A stretch of 64,000 nucleotides of DNA, from positions 5,503,685 through 5,567,684 of the forward strand of contig NC_052019.1 of the NCBI RefSeq assembly GCF_015832195.1. Direction: 5' to 3'. The notes under the pieces are model-generated. The model had not been told where the DNA came from. It ran no database searches and saw only the letters and a program-made list of their open reading frames with translations. A program made the translations under genes and the position numbers. Below, piece after piece: positions 23,801 to 36,289 of the stretch (position 1 is its first letter; each line of letters starts with the position of its first letter). Source of the DNA: Motacilla alba alba (taxonomy: Eukaryota; Chordata; Aves; Passeriformes; Motacillidae).

Positions 23801-26218
23801 AAAACTCACAACACACCCAGGTCTCCTATCAAACTTTCATCTGAGGTACCAACAAGCCTGGAGATGATGGAGAGTTTCCACCCTATGGTCAGTTAAATGG
23901 CTACACCAAGGAGAGGTGAGAGCACAGGAGGGTTTGTGGTTTGCATTCTGGATTTTAAGGTAAGTGACGTGCGCACAAAGTACCCAGAGGAGTGGGCAGT
24001 ACTGGCCACCAAATTGGAAACACGTGGCTACAGTGGAAAAATAGTGTGAGTGCCTGGTTGGTGACTGTTGCACTTGACATTCTGCAAACCCCTTTTGAGT
24101 GCTGCAGCTCTGCAGAGAAAAGGGGGGCAGCAAGGGGCTCACAAACCACAGCTTCACACCGGAAAAGCTGCATGCTACAGCCTCAACGTGGTCTTTTTCC
24201 CTCTGTTCGAAAAACAGTGCTTGTAATTTGCAGCTAAATTTTGAGATCTTCATTGAAACTTTCCATTCTTGGTTATGAAAATGGAATGGAAAATTTTAAT
24301 GCAATCCTTTAAGGGTTAGGAACGGGAAGAGCCAGTGGTGGCAAAGACAGTCCGGTGTCACCCCTCAGTTGGCATCACTGACCCCTCACAGGAATCCAAC
24401 AGCGCCTGCTCACCCTCAGGAATGTGGCATCACTGCCTGGCATTGGGATGTCCTTCTGAAGCACCAGGAGACACCATGGGCAGCAGAGCAGTGGGCCTGT
24501 CAGAGCACAGTCATTTAGTGCTCCTTTAGTGTTCACCGACCACGGCAGCGTGACTTCCATGCCCCCAGAGGGACTCCAGCCACTCAGTGCTGGGGCACAT
24601 CCAGCCAATGTCTGCTGTGGCTGACACTGAGAAACTGAAGAGGTTCTTACCCCATGAAAAAAATCCCTGAGAAATGACAAAATGACTGAGAAATCAAACA
24701 TATCCAAGACTCAGCATGTTCTGGTGCCTCAGCTCCCTCTCGCTTCCCATTCCTTCTCTGTCAAATGGATGTAAGAAAGCAGAGAAAATGAATCCTAAAT
24801 TCACCTCCTGCTAAGCCCTGATCAAAAACAGGTGAATCCTCATTACTCTTTTCATCCCTGCATGATTTTGTCTCTTGTCTCCTTGCTCCTGTCTTCTACT
24901 AATTATTTGACATTAATTAAATAGAGACCTAGGCTGGCCCTAGTGTATAAACATAAACCTCAGTCATAAGCAACTCAGGATGGAGTTCAACAGCAATCAG
25001 AGTCCTGTAACCTTAGCTGTGAGAAAAACAAAACTTATATGTAGGTTTGGGAAGAAAAAGAAATTACTTCTACTTTCTAATCATCCTGTCTGGTCTCCTG
25101 ACTTCTCTTGTACGATGCTCTGCAGAAGTAACTGGTTGAGTATTTTTTCTTCTTCCTTAGTCATATCAGAACAACAGAAATTACCAACTAAATTACTGAA
25201 TTACCTACAACAGAAATTACCAACTAAATTACTAATGAAACAATGCTAGTGTTCATTGATTTGGCTTAGGTCCTCAGTCAAACAATGACAGCCTATTCTA
25301 AAATCCTATATAGAGGACAAACAGGCAAACCAGAACATATGAAAATCAAGGAGATTCTTTAATTAACCTGATTCACCACCTTCTCTCCCCAGTTTTAGAG
25401 TTGGTCATCTTACACTAATGAATCTATATTAAACTTACACTAATAAATCTAAATTATTTATACAAGTGTTGATTTTAAATCAGAGCTTTTTCCTGAGGTC
25501 CTGCTTGTGTTCTGGAGCTTTTCCTAATCAAATGATTGTCACTGCAACTTCATTTTTTCTTCTTTGTAGCTATGCAAAATAGAAATAGCTTTGTACTACG
25601 CAACACCTTATCACAGAAATCAGTAGAAAAGCAATGTGGGCCAGCCCTCCTGCAGCCATATTTCCCAGCTGACAAGCTTTTTCCTTGCCTTTATAGGATA
25701 TATTCATTAGCAGGGGAAAGGGTGGCCTTGCCTGGAAATCAGCTCAGTCTGTGAGCAAAAAGGACTGAGATCAAGGACACCTCTAACAGAGGAGAGGAAT
25801 ATCTGGGCACCAGTTTGGTAACCTGGGCTGATTCATATAAAATTTACTATTTGTCAGAGACAAGAAAGAAATTAGATATCCCTATTAAGAAAGGCAGTAG
25901 CCCTCCCTGGATGATCCTTTAAATGCACAGATTCTCCCAGCACACCCACCAGCACATCTCTGAGGGCATGCACTGCCTGCTCACTCTACAGCAGAGTGAG
26001 AACCTAGAATTGATGAATTTTTTGTCCCATCCTCATTGGCCAGCACATTCATTTCCATTTTACTTTTATTTGCTTTATTTAAGGCAGACATCAGAAGTCT
26101 CCCAGCCTAAGAAAAGCATGAATTTCACATATCTCAGCAGGCCTAACAGCTTTCTTGACTCACCAACATGCATTGAAGCCCAGAGAAATAAACCCATTTT
26201 CTAATAATTTCCAGTGAT
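20891..26218. other. Intergenic region between CD8B and CD8A, right part
   Basis: No gene recognised in about 5.3 kb. It contains a short perfect hairpin (GGACCATG..CATGGTCC, near 22357-22379), a poly-A/(AT)n microsatellite at 23511-23542, and a repeated CAGAAATTACCAACTAAATTA near 25177-25230. Cis-regulatory elements may be here but are not identifiable by eye. Confidence 0.5.
23511..23542. repeat. Poly-A followed by (AT)n microsatellite
   Basis: A run of A bases then alternating AT for about 20 bases. Confidence 0.85.
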
Positions 26219-27271
26219 TCAGCTCTGAGCCCCAACAGAAACAGCATCAAACCCAGCAGCACCTACTCTCTGACAGATCCAGGGAAAAGGGGCTTTCTTT
26301 GCAGAGGTGGAATGAAAAAAAAATTCAGAAAAAAAATCAACAGAAAAGCCAGAAAGAGAGAAAGAAATCAGACACCAGCCCAGCCCCTCGCAGGCTGGTG
26401 AAACTGTTGTTACTGTGTTTTTAAAGCTCGAGGAAGCATCACCCATCCCCACGTGCCAGTGGTCACCTGGAGGCAGCAGCAAGGGCCATGGAGGTACACA
26501 AGGGGAGTTTTTTGGCCAGGAGGAAGCAGCTGTGGTGAGAGAAGAGAGCCACGAGTTGGTAAAACAAACAAAAAGCAAAGCACACGCTGGACATTGGGTG
26601 CTCACGTGAGGTTTCTGCTCACAGACCACTTGCCCTGCACCAAGAGATTTGCAATTGCAAAGAAGAATTAAAGAAAGAAGAATTGCAAAGAGAACAATCA
26701 AGCACCTGAAGGACCCAGCTGTGTGCCAGCTGGAGATAAATGATCTGTGTATCTATGCCATGAAACACCTGTGTCTCACTTGCTGGGTAACAAAATAGTC
26801 TGAGCTCTGCCATCCACGTGAGACCCCTTGAGTGTGCTAAGGAGAAGGAGGCAGAATCCCTGCCAAGAAAAGCAAAATGCAGCCTGCATCGAAAGCGTGG
26901 GACTCGTCCATAACTTCTGCAAAGCTGGAGCTGCTGTGGGTCCCCAGGGGGCTGGGGACAGCAGGCTGTGGTGGCTGATCCCACCTCAGCCATGAGCAGC
27001 ATCACGGGATCTCTAGGGAAGACATCAAGGAAAAAGCCTCGAGGCACCATTAAGAACTGATAAGGATATACAGACTCTGGACAAGAAATTAATTTCTGCA
27101 GGAATCTTTTTTTCCTCGTTACGCCGCAGATGCCGAGCATCACCTCCTTACCCAAGAGGGTCCTGATGACATCACATCCTCCCCAAACAGTGACAGAGCC
27201 TCCCAAGCCAAGTGACAAAGATCTTCTCAGCTGTGCTGCACCAGCCCCAAGCACCGACACACCAGGACACG
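26219..27271 (+). repeat. Upstream module of CD8A copy 1 (diverged repeat of the modules before copies 2 and 3)
   Basis: Shares blocks in the same order with 35440-36398 and 44400-45344: a CAGCATCAAACCCAGCAGC start, AGGAAGCATCACCCATCCCC, a GAGGCAGCAGCAAG block, then GGCTGTGGTGGCTGATCCCA and the proximal promoter. It is visibly more diverged from copies 2 and 3 than those two are from each other. Confidence 0.75.
27160..27271 (+). promoter_or_regulatory. Proximal promoter / 5' UTR of CD8A copy 1 with CRE-like site
   Basis: TCCTGATGACATCACATCC includes the CRE-like TGACATCA at 27167-27174, about 98 bases before the ATG, next to an inverted GGATGT (ETS-type core). The block is conserved before all three genes. 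CREB/ATF and ETS sites are common in T-cell gene control; use here is inferred. Confidence 0.45.
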
Positions 27272-30200
27272 ATGGACACGTCGCCTGCCCTGATCCTGCT
27301 GCTCACTCTGGGATTCTGTGAGTATGGACATGGGTTGTGCAGCTCCTTCACTGGGAGAGGCAGGAAAAACCCTTCCACTGAATCCAAGGCATTGGGTTCA
27401 GTAACTAAGGGGGTAGAAAGCAAACCAAAAACCGCTGACCTTGAGGTGTGCTCAGTAAGTTTGGAAGGAAGGGTGGCATCACCTCAGCCAGCAAAGGGAG
27501 CCAGAGGGGTGGCTGCAGCACCACCTGCACTGGGAAGGGAGATTGATCCCATGAGGGGTTCCAGAGGGGAGGGAGAAGGGTGGGAAGAAAAGTTTTGCAA
27601 GGGAAGAAAGGTTTTGCAAGAAGTGCAAAGGGAGTCACTTCAGAGAAGCAGGGAAGGTGTAACGTCCCTGAAAGGACACTGGAAGGGCAGCACCCATCTT
27701 TCAAGCCCAGGTGGCTGATTGCTGAGCACCCTCCAGGCACCATCCCAGCAAGGACTCCAAGAAAACCTTCACATCACCAGACTGCAAGGTCTTCCCTTTC
27801 CATTTCTACTTCCAGCCCATGGACAGGGAGGGAGGGAAGTTTCCTCAGAGAAGCCTTTGACTCTACCCGAGTGGTTCCAGCAAGGATTTCTCTCCTGCAG
27901 GCTGCCCTGGGATTTATGGCCAGTCACTTGAGATAAAGGTCAGGTCTCCCAAGGACATCACCCAGCTCCGGCTGGGACAGAAGCTGGAGCTGGAATGTCA
28001 CACTGACAAGAGCCATGGCGCATCCTGGATCCTCCGGGACAGCAGTGGGACCCTGCACTTCATTGCCTTCATCAGTTCTGTGTCCCGGGCCACATTTGAG
28101 GGGGGTCAGAGAACATCACCTCGCTTTGAGGCGAGCAAAGACAACACGATCTATCGGCTGGCAGTGAAATCTTTCACACCACAGGACGAGGGGAGCTATT
28201 TCTGCGTGATGAATTTGAACCAAATGCTGCACTTCAGCCCTGGCCAGCGTGTCTTCCTTCCAGGTCAGCAACACTTTCACCCAGCCTCACCCAGCCCTGC
28301 CAAAATGCCCAGCACCTCCAGCCCGTGCCCTTTGTAACCAGCCATCCCTCCCACAAACCCCATTGCCCTGCTTGCTTGCCCAAGGCATCCTCTGACCAAC
28401 CCGCTGCTCCTCCTGCCACAGCCTCCCTGCTTCCCACCTCTCCTCCTGCCACTGCTCCTGCCCAAAGGCAAACATGGCTGGGCATCACGTCCCCATCCCC
28501 ACTTCTCCACCCATGGCTCTGAAGGGAGAAGGCTAAATCAAAGTCCACCACCACCCCCTCCTTCCTCAGCACACGCAGGTCCCAAAAGTGCCACCAAGCT
28601 CAGGGGGCTCAGGCTTTGTGAGGATGGTGTCAGAAAGTGAGAAACAAGCAGGCTGCAGCTCCCTCTTGGCTCTTGGGAGACCCTCCTTGGTGGAGTCCCC
28701 CTCCAAGATGGGCTCTATGAAGTTCTGGAGCTGAACTCAGGAGCACCTGTGCCTTGGCAGGGGTAAGACTGCAGAAAGGCAGGAGAGATGTGTTTTATTC
28801 TATTTCCCTACATGCTGAGTTCATCCATTTCACTTGTAGTCATCACCACCACGGTGGCATCCAGCACACCAGGATCCACCACCCAGCGTGGCATCACTGA
28901 GGACCCCAACCTCACAACTCCAGTTCCAGGTAACCTGAATGCAGGGAGGGAGAGGGGAAGGGCTGGACTCTGGTCCACTGATGCCAAGGGGGATCCTGCA
29001 GATATTTTGGGATTGGGAGGGAGAGTGAAAATCCAGAGAGTTTCTTTATCTTTAAGGCTTAAATTCTAATATTTCATTCAACCTAAGAAAGGCTAAATAT
29101 GACATTAAAAGTCTGAGCATGCCTGGGCACACCAGGAATATGGGGAGGGGAGAGCCTTTGAGGCTGGGATTGCTTTTAGCCTCAGCAGGAAACATGAGAA
29201 AACTTTTGCCCACATGTCCTCCCTCGAGTCCCCAGGAAAATGCTGACACCAGAACTGTCTTGAACACTTGGTGGACATTCCATCTTCTCTCTTCCTGCAG
29301 AGGGAAGAATGCAGGAAGATCTGAATTTCTTCTGTCACATCTTCATCTGGGTCCCCTTGGCAGGGGCCTGCCTCCTGCTCCTCATTGCCCTGGTGATCAC
29401 CATCGTGCTGTGTCAACGTAAGGCTCCCCACAACCCTCTCCAGATCCATCTCTGGCCTGAGCCCACAGCCCTGCCCTCAGGGGATGGATGTTCTGGCAAT
29501 TTTGGGAGGCAGCTGATAATCAGAACACAGCCAATGCCAGACAAGGACCACTGTTAAAATCAGTGTCTGTATTTTAATCCTCATCAATAGGCTTAGAATG
29601 AGAAAGAATTATCAACTTAGAATCACACAGTCAGGAAATTATTTATGTGGGAAAAGACTTTCAAGGAAGAAAAATAGATTAGAAAGAGACAGTACTTACT
29701 CTATCAACCGTCTTGGCTTGTAAATTGGTGTGTCAGAGGTTAAAGTGCCAGGGCCTGAAACATTCTGACCTAACAGAGTAAACATGCTCCAGCAGATGCT
29801 GAGAGTAGCATCTCAAGCTGGAACCAGATCAGAAACTTCATTACATTATGATCAGTGAAAAGCCCTCAGCTGCAGTTAATTTCTGCAGCAATTTCCAAGC
29901 CCTTCAGGATGGATTTTTACCTTAGCCTAAAATTAATGGCTGGGCATTTTATTTGGCTGAATCTGCCCCAAAGTACCAACACAGAGGCTGAAATGGGGAA
30001 GAGCATCGTTCCCTTGGGTGCACGTGATGTGGCATCACTGCCACTCACCTGCTGCAGAAATTATTGCTGCTGAGGGATTTTCAGCAACGTGCCAAAGTCA
30101 CTGGAGACAGCAGACAGAAATAATTCACCCTCAGTGTTCCAAGACTGACCCTGCTGCTGCTACTCACCCTAAAGATTAATTCATTAAAATATTTAAGTGG

Positions 30201-32693
30201 ATTACTGGGGTAACATGAGCTGCAGCACCATTCCCTGGCATGGGTTTCCTCAAAAATAGGCTTGGTTTATCTGTTATTAAAGATATCAGCTGCAGGGGAG
30301 CACCAGCCCTACCTCACTGGAGTGTTTCTTTCCTGAGCTGTCACTTGGCACCTTTGAACCAAAACATTTTCTCTCTTTTCTTAGAAACCAGAAGACGAAG
30401 ATGCAGGTGTAAGAGGTGAGTGACAGGCACTGGCATTTTCCTCTTCTACTTGGCAACATCTCACCCTCAAGAGATAAAGGAGGCAGGTGCCAAAAAAGCA
30501 ACCTAAAAATTCTTCATCTGATAGAAGATGATTGGCAGGAGCCTGAGCAATGACTTAGGGGCAAAAACAGAACAGAAGGTTCTCTATTTTTGGTTTTGTT
30601 TGGGGTTTTTTGTCTATTTGGGCTTTTTGTTTGGTTTTACAACTATTAAGTCATTCAAATCATTGAGCTCTGACCCAGCAGCCAACACAAAACAGAAGGA
30701 CAGGAGGTGTTTGTGGCAGCCCAAAAACTTTGTGCATTACCCAGTGCTCATAACTAACCCCATTGTGTGCTTCCAATGCACCATTCCAAACTTGAGCTTG
30801 GGAGTGACCATATTTCACCCTTCCCCTCCCCAAACCATTCATTTGATTTCATTGCTGCCTATTCAGATGTCCCCATGGTTTCCACGTAAGTTCCTGCACC
30901 CCAAATCCCCCTCTGCACCATGCTGGACCAGCAGCACCAGGGTTCCTGCCTCTGTTTCCCCACCAGGCATTGAGGAACAGCAGCAGGGAGGCTGTGCAGC
31001 CTCACAGGACTCTCCTGAGAAAGCCAGTGCAGCCAGGGATAGATTGAGGGGTAACCCAGCTTCTAGGGCACCATTTCTTCATGCTTTCCCTCCTGCCTCC
31101 CCAGCTCGCCCTGGGTGACCAGGAAAACACGATCAGAATGAGAATTGCCAAGTCCTGGTTTGGGAGAGGAAATGCTTTTTGCCCACACACATTTTGCTTC
31201 TGCAAATAGACCTCCCTGCAGCTGGTTTGCTCACTTCTCCTGCTCTGAAGGAAACCACTTCTGCAGGCTTTGTGCACCCTGGTGCTTGTGGCAAGAGAGG
31301 TATCAAAAAATCCCCAATACTGCTCAAAGGCAACCAGGGCTGGGCCAGTGCTTGGAACAGCTGGGTTGCCAAGAAACTTTGGAACAGCATGTTCACACCT
31401 CTGGAGCCTCATTCTTTGCCAATCAAAGCATCTTTTAAATCAGATAAATTCCTGTTCTTGTTATACATCCATGGGTTTTTAGTACAAGAGGTAATTGCCA
31501 TTTAGTTCTCCAAATTATAATAGAGTCCCTCCCCAACATTAGCAGGAAATGGATCCCTATAAATTTATTTTTCTTTCAAAGGCAGGTTGAATTTTTTAAA
31601 CTGTCTGTAAAATGGAACAGACTGTCATTTTCACAGGGGATATTTATCACACCCAGAGCTTTCCTGATCCTCGTCTGCCTTTCCAGGGGAGAAATGATAA
31701 GGAAGAGCTCTTCATGCAGCCTTGTTTAGGAGAATGTTTGCATTTTTCACTTATCTCAACCCCTGTTGCCAACTCTGTGCAAGGATGTTCTGTCTCTGTG
31801 GGGAGAAAAACACCCTGCAGAGCTCTCCCACTTTGCCCCGATGCAGTGGGGAATCAGGAAATCACCTCCTCAAGGATGGCTCTCCTTCAGCAGCCCTAAG
31901 CTTGACAGAGCTCTGGTTTGAGCTATTGTACCATATTTCAGTTTTGATTTAGAGAGGAAATTCCTGCTGCTCTGAGCAGCTCCTGCTCAGTGAAAGGCAG
32001 CTCTGTGGAAGTTAACAGTGCAATTCACTCCCTTACAAAGCACCCCAGGATCTGGCCTGCCATCCTTGCTGGCAGCAGAAGGATTCATTTTCCACCACCA
32101 ATGAATCTTCCCTGAAAAGGGGTACCAAATCCCCAACTCATTAGATCAGCATAAAACTCTCAGTTGATGGAGAGCAGTCATTTTTATCATTTTGGTTGCA
32201 ATTTGGCTCCCTGGAAAGACTCCTTTCAAACTTCTCTGCAGGCAACCTGTTCCAACAAGAAAATAATCTCTCTAAAATTTTAACACCCTGTCTAACTCAA
32301 AAAAAAAACCCCACAAACCCTTAGCTCTTCCTTCTTCATTCTTTTCTGAATGTGGAGAAATGCTTAATGAGAGGACAGGAGTGTGCAGAAGTCAGAGGTA
32401 AATTTTAAAAGCCCACTTTATTTTTTAATTAATATAAGAATTGACCATCAGTGTATCTTGAGAATATCCTTCTGTTATCTGTCACTCTTTGAAATGGAGG
32501 CAGACCTTTCACTTGCACAAAGAGGATTCAGGAACACTTTGCAGCCTCCTCTTGGAGGTCCCTGGCTGCAGCCCAAGGCTAAAGGAGCCTGAATTGCCTT
32601 CTTGCTCGTCTCCCATCTGAGTGAACCAAACCTTCTTCTCTCTCCAGACCTGCAAACGGGAAGCCCCCCACGAAACCCAGGACACCAAACTAA
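27272..32693 (+). CDS. CD8A: CD8 alpha chain, copy 1 (6 exons, complete)
   Basis: Coding exons: 27272-27317, 27901-28263, 28840-28929, 29301-29417, 30385-30415, 32648-32693; 230 residues, all GT-AG. CD8 alpha binds MHC class I and carries the Lck kinase on T cells. Exon 1: signal peptide MDTSPALILLLTLGF. Exon 2: Ig V domain with Cys48, Trp58 and DEGSYFC (Cys117). Exon 3: Thr/Ser/Pro-rich, probably O-glycosylated stalk with an N-glycosylation site at Asn160 (NLT). Exon 4: Cys178 in the position of the mammalian dimer-forming cysteine, then IFIWVPLAG and the membrane segment. Exon 5: basic tail with CRC at 212-214, the Lck zinc-clasp motif. Exon 6: KRPANGKPPTKPRTPN, aligning with the mammalian tail. 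Ser57 and Val133 differ from copy 2 (Phe57, Ala133). Confidence 0.95.
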
Positions 32694-32870
32694 CACAGAT
32701 CAGCTTCTGCTCCTCCTGGCTTCTGGATCTTCTCCTGGGAGCTGTCAGCACAGAAATCCATCTCCTACATTATCCATAAGGCCACTGCACCTCAGCCACT
32801 GTGCCCAGACAGGTTTGAGGGGACGAGAAGGAGAACAGACACACAGCCAAGGAGCAGCAGCTGCCTGTGA

Positions 32871-33176
32871 GCTGCAGGGTCAAGCACAGCTCCTTCCAAC
32901 CCCTGAGCTCCTCTGGGCAATGCTGCAGGGTCAAGCACAGCTCCTTCCAACCCCTGAGCTCCTCTGGGCAATGCTGCACAGTCAAGCACAGCTCCTTCCA
33001 ACCCCTGAGCTCCTCTGGGCAATGCTGCAGGGTCAAGCACAGCTCCTTCCAACCCCTGAGCTCCTCTGGGCAATGCTGCAGGGTCAAGCACAGCTCCTTC
33101 CAACCCCTGAGCTCCTCTGGGCAATGCTGCAGGGTCAAGCACAGCTCCTTCCAACCCCTGAGCTCCTCTGGGCAAT
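32871..33176. repeat. 51-bp minisatellite, 6 units (3' UTR of CD8A copy 1)
   Basis: Six nearly perfect 51-base units beginning GCTGCAGGGTCAAGCACAG and ending CTCTGGGCAAT; unit 3 has CACAGTC in place of CAGGGTC. Because 51 is divisible by 3, several frames stay open across it, which creates misleading open frames on both strands. Confidence 0.95.
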
Positions 33177-33755
33177 GCCAGGGGCCAAAGGCCACCTCTG
33201 CTCCCAGGGACAGGGCTCAGGCACTAGAGCCAGGCCAATCCTGATGCTGACACACCTCAGTGAGAAGCTGGTGAGAAATAAGGACATGATTTTCTCCCAA
33301 AATGCAGCCAGAGGTGGCATTTGCTACACAAAGCCTTAGAAATAATTATCCCCACTCAACACATCTTCTTGTTGTGGTGCCTCTCTCCTAGGGCTTTTGT
33401 TGTCTCATGTCATGGAATGCAAGACTGCATTGAGAAGTTAAATTTGCCTTACTTTTGAGGTTTTTACAGTCCTGGGGGCTAAGGTTCACTGCTCCCCTCA
33501 CATTATCCTTGTTCTGCTGCTACCCCTGATCCACTTATTTCTGCAGGAGTTTGGCCTGAGTAAGGAAAGTGGGATTTGCTTTCTTTCTGAGGGAAATGAC
33601 TAAGTGATTAAAAAAATTGTTTTGGTTAAGCAGGATGTTTAACGTGTTGATATTTTGGGGACATGTTGTGGACTACTGTAAGTTCTGTTTTTTCAGATCT
33701 GTATTTCATGTAAATACTTCCTTAGTATAGCTGCAATTTAAGAACTGAGATATAA

Positions 33756-33761
33756 AATAAA
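33756..33761 (+). terminator. AATAAA polyadenylation signal, CD8A copy 1
   Basis: Canonical signal about 1.06 kb after the stop. The same signal is present at the matching place in copy 2. Confidence 0.6.
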
Positions 33762-33775
33762 ATTATTCTAGTCAG

Positions 33776-34849
33776 ATTCATGACCATTATTTCTTTCTTT
33801 CTTCGGTTCCTAGTCTCAGAAAAGCTAAAATCCTTCAGGAAGATAATAAATAAAGGGTTGAAAAAGTCTTGGCTGAGGGAAAAGCCAGTGATTAATACAC
33901 CATCCTGAGCATTAGGGTGCAGACTTCAGCTTCCAGCTTACCTAAAACCTTACAGCCTAAAATCATCTAAAGGTATCTTCCCAGGGATTCGCTGATGGGC
34001 CCAGTAACACTCCCACATCCCAGGAAACTGCCAAGGTGCCTGAGATAAGGAGTCTGCGGATACTCTGGAATTCTTGTCACGGGGCTGATAAAAACCTGGC
34101 AAAAAAAAAAGAGTGGAAGAAACCTTTTGATAGTTTCCTCTTCTGTAAACAAGATGGGAAGGAGAGAAATAAAAGAAAAACAAAGTTTTTCCAAACTTAC
34201 TTGTTTGTAAGAATAAAAAAAAGAAAAGAAAAGAAAAAAAAGGACTAGATAAGTGTACATAAACAATAGCAAGCAAATACTGAATGGCAATTCCACAGAA
34301 GTACACACACTATGAAGATAAAAATAACAGAAAAGCCCCAACATTGAGGCTGTGAGATCAATTTAATTACTGGGTGGTTTCTTATTGAATTATGTGTGAG
34401 CTAAAAATTTTCACTTAAAAAGCTATAACTCAAAGTGTTTCTGCCAAAAAGCAATAAGTCTTTCCTCATTTTCTCATGTCCACTTTTTCACATTACACAT
34501 CACACCACGTTCCTGTAGCCCAGGCAGAAGGGCAGTGAGCTCCTGCTCTGGTACTGACCCCCACACCCAAATCCTCTTCCAACAGATGAAGAAATAGAAG
34601 CAGGATCTGTATGCTCTGGGAATTTTTATTTGTTTCAGAGGGGTTGTTTGTTATTTCAGAACACACCTGATCACTTCTATGCCCAGTGCCAAACTCAGGA
34701 GGCTCTGGGATGGCTCCTGCCTCCCTCAAGACATCTGCACACTGATCCTCCAACCCACACTCTGCTCACACAGCACCAGTGACCCTCACACATCCCAGCA
34801 GCAGCCTTCCCCACTCACCAACACACTTTGATGCCCAGTGATAGAACCA
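33776..34849. other. Intergenic spacer after CD8A copy 1
   Basis: Includes an A-rich purine tract at about 34212-34245. No gene seen. A near-identical stretch follows copy 2 at about 42755-43815. Confidence 0.6.
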
Positions 34850-35432
34850 CAGCTCCTAAACCACTTTCCATAACTCAGCTGTCAGCAGCAGCACAAAGAG
34901 CAGCACCTGTATTCTGACAGAGCCAGGAATCAAGAGGCTTCTTGGCAAAGGGTTAGTAAAAAAAAAAAAAAAAAAAAAAAAAGAAATTAAACAAAAAACC
35001 TTACACAGAAAGACAATGAACAGGAAAGCCTGTATGTGCAAAGCTCCAGGAAATATCAGCCATTGCCCTGTGCCAGTGGTGACCCAGAGGCAGCAGCAAG
35101 GGCTCTCTCCATGGGAGCACACAGCGAGCTTGGGGCAGGACAGAAGGAACCCGTGGTGAGCCAAAAGAACCACAAGCAGATAAAACAAAGAATAAGCAAA
35201 TCACAAATTCTGGGCTAGAAACTAATTTCTTCAGAAATTCTTTTTTTCCTCAATGTTTTGTCACAGAGGCCAAGGATTGTCACTTTACACAAGAGGGTCC
35301 TGATGACGTCTCACATCCCCCCAAAGAGCAGCACAGCCTCCCAAGCCAAGTGACAAAGTTCATCTCAGCTGTGCTGCACTGTCCCCAAGGACAGACACTC
35401 CAGGAGAAGATGGCTGGGTCATCTCATGCTCT
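34850..35432 (+). pseudogene. Decayed CD8A promoter plus first-exon relic, between copies 1 and 2
   Basis: The block at 35285-35409 matches the CD8A proximal promoter word for word in places (GGGTCCTGATGACGTCTCACA, CAGCCTCCCAAGCCAAGTGA, ATCTCAGCTGTGCTGCAC) up to an ATG at 35410-35412. Downstream, the hydrophobic signal peptide is gone (MAGSSHALSSS) and there is no matching donor. It holds a TGACGTCT CRE-like site at 35304-35311 and a poly-A run at about 34958-34982. Interpreted as a dead first exon from an older upstream duplication. Confidence 0.6.
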
Positions 35433-36289
35433 GAGTAGCAGCCCCTACAGCAACTGCATCAAACTCAGCAGCCCCTGGCTTCTGACAGATGAGGAAGAAA
35501 CGGAGCTTCTTTGCAAAGTTGTAATAAAAAAAAAAACAGAAACAGAAATGCAATTACCAGGAAAGTTCAATCAAACACCAGCCCAGCCCCTTGCACTCTG
35601 GTGAAATTATTCTTTCTATGCATGCAAAGGTCCAGGAAGCATCACCCATCCCCATGTGCAAGTGGTCACTTGGAGGCAGCAGCAAGAGCCCTCTCTGGTG
35701 AACCATAAAAGGGTTTTTTTGAAGAGCAGAAGACCCTGTGGTTAAAGAAGAGAACCACGAGTTTTAAAAACAAAGAAAAGACAAAACACTTGTGCAAGGG
35801 GCAATCTCAACAGGTTCCAGCTCCTAAACCAACTACCTTTCATGAAAAGGCTTTTGCTGAGCAATAGCAAAGAAGAACTGAAGAAGTGCAACGAGAACAA
35901 CAGAGAAGTACCCATCTGTGTGCCAGCAACCTGTGCTTGGAGATGAACAATACACATGGATCTACACCAGGAACACCCGTGTCACTGTGGGCCCTGCCAG
36001 GCACCTGGGATTCCATGAATGTGCTCAAGAGAAGGAGGCAGAATCCCCGCCAAGAAAAGGGTTCTAGAGTCTGCACCAAACAAAGGGTCTGATCCGTGTC
36101 TTCTGCACAGAAGCTGTGGGGAGGGAACAGCAGGCTGTGGTGGCTGATCCCACCTCAGCCATGAGCAGCATCACTCTGGATCTCTATGAAAGTCATCCAG
36201 AAAAAATCCTTGAGGCACTTCTAAGAAATGAAGAGGTTATAGGGACACAGATTCTGGACTTGAACTGAATTCATCCTGGTGTTGGGGTC

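Larger units (their letters stand above)
32694..33775 (+). other. 3' UTR of CD8A copy 1
   Basis: Runs from the stop codon through the 51-bp minisatellite to the AATAAA at 33756-33761. The end is inferred from that signal. Confidence 0.5.

Noticed and set aside
14743..26218. A gene between CD8B and CD8A
   Set aside because: Open frames are all short and unrelated to known families, and there are no exon-like blocks with splice sites; only CR1 and LTR relics were recognised.
30528..31118. 196-codon open frame, identical at 39657-40247
   Set aside because: Both lie inside CD8A intron 5. The sequence identity follows from the recent duplication, not selection. There are no domains, and the composition is intron-like.
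32871..33176. CRISPR-like array
   Set aside because: There are no unique spacers; the whole 51-base unit repeats, in a vertebrate 3' UTR.
32602..33339. 245-codon open frame with a 17-residue repeat (QGQAQLLPTPELLWAML)
   Set aside because: The repeat comes from the 51-bp minisatellite, which stays open in several frames on both strands. It lies over the CD8A last exon and 3' UTR in a different frame.
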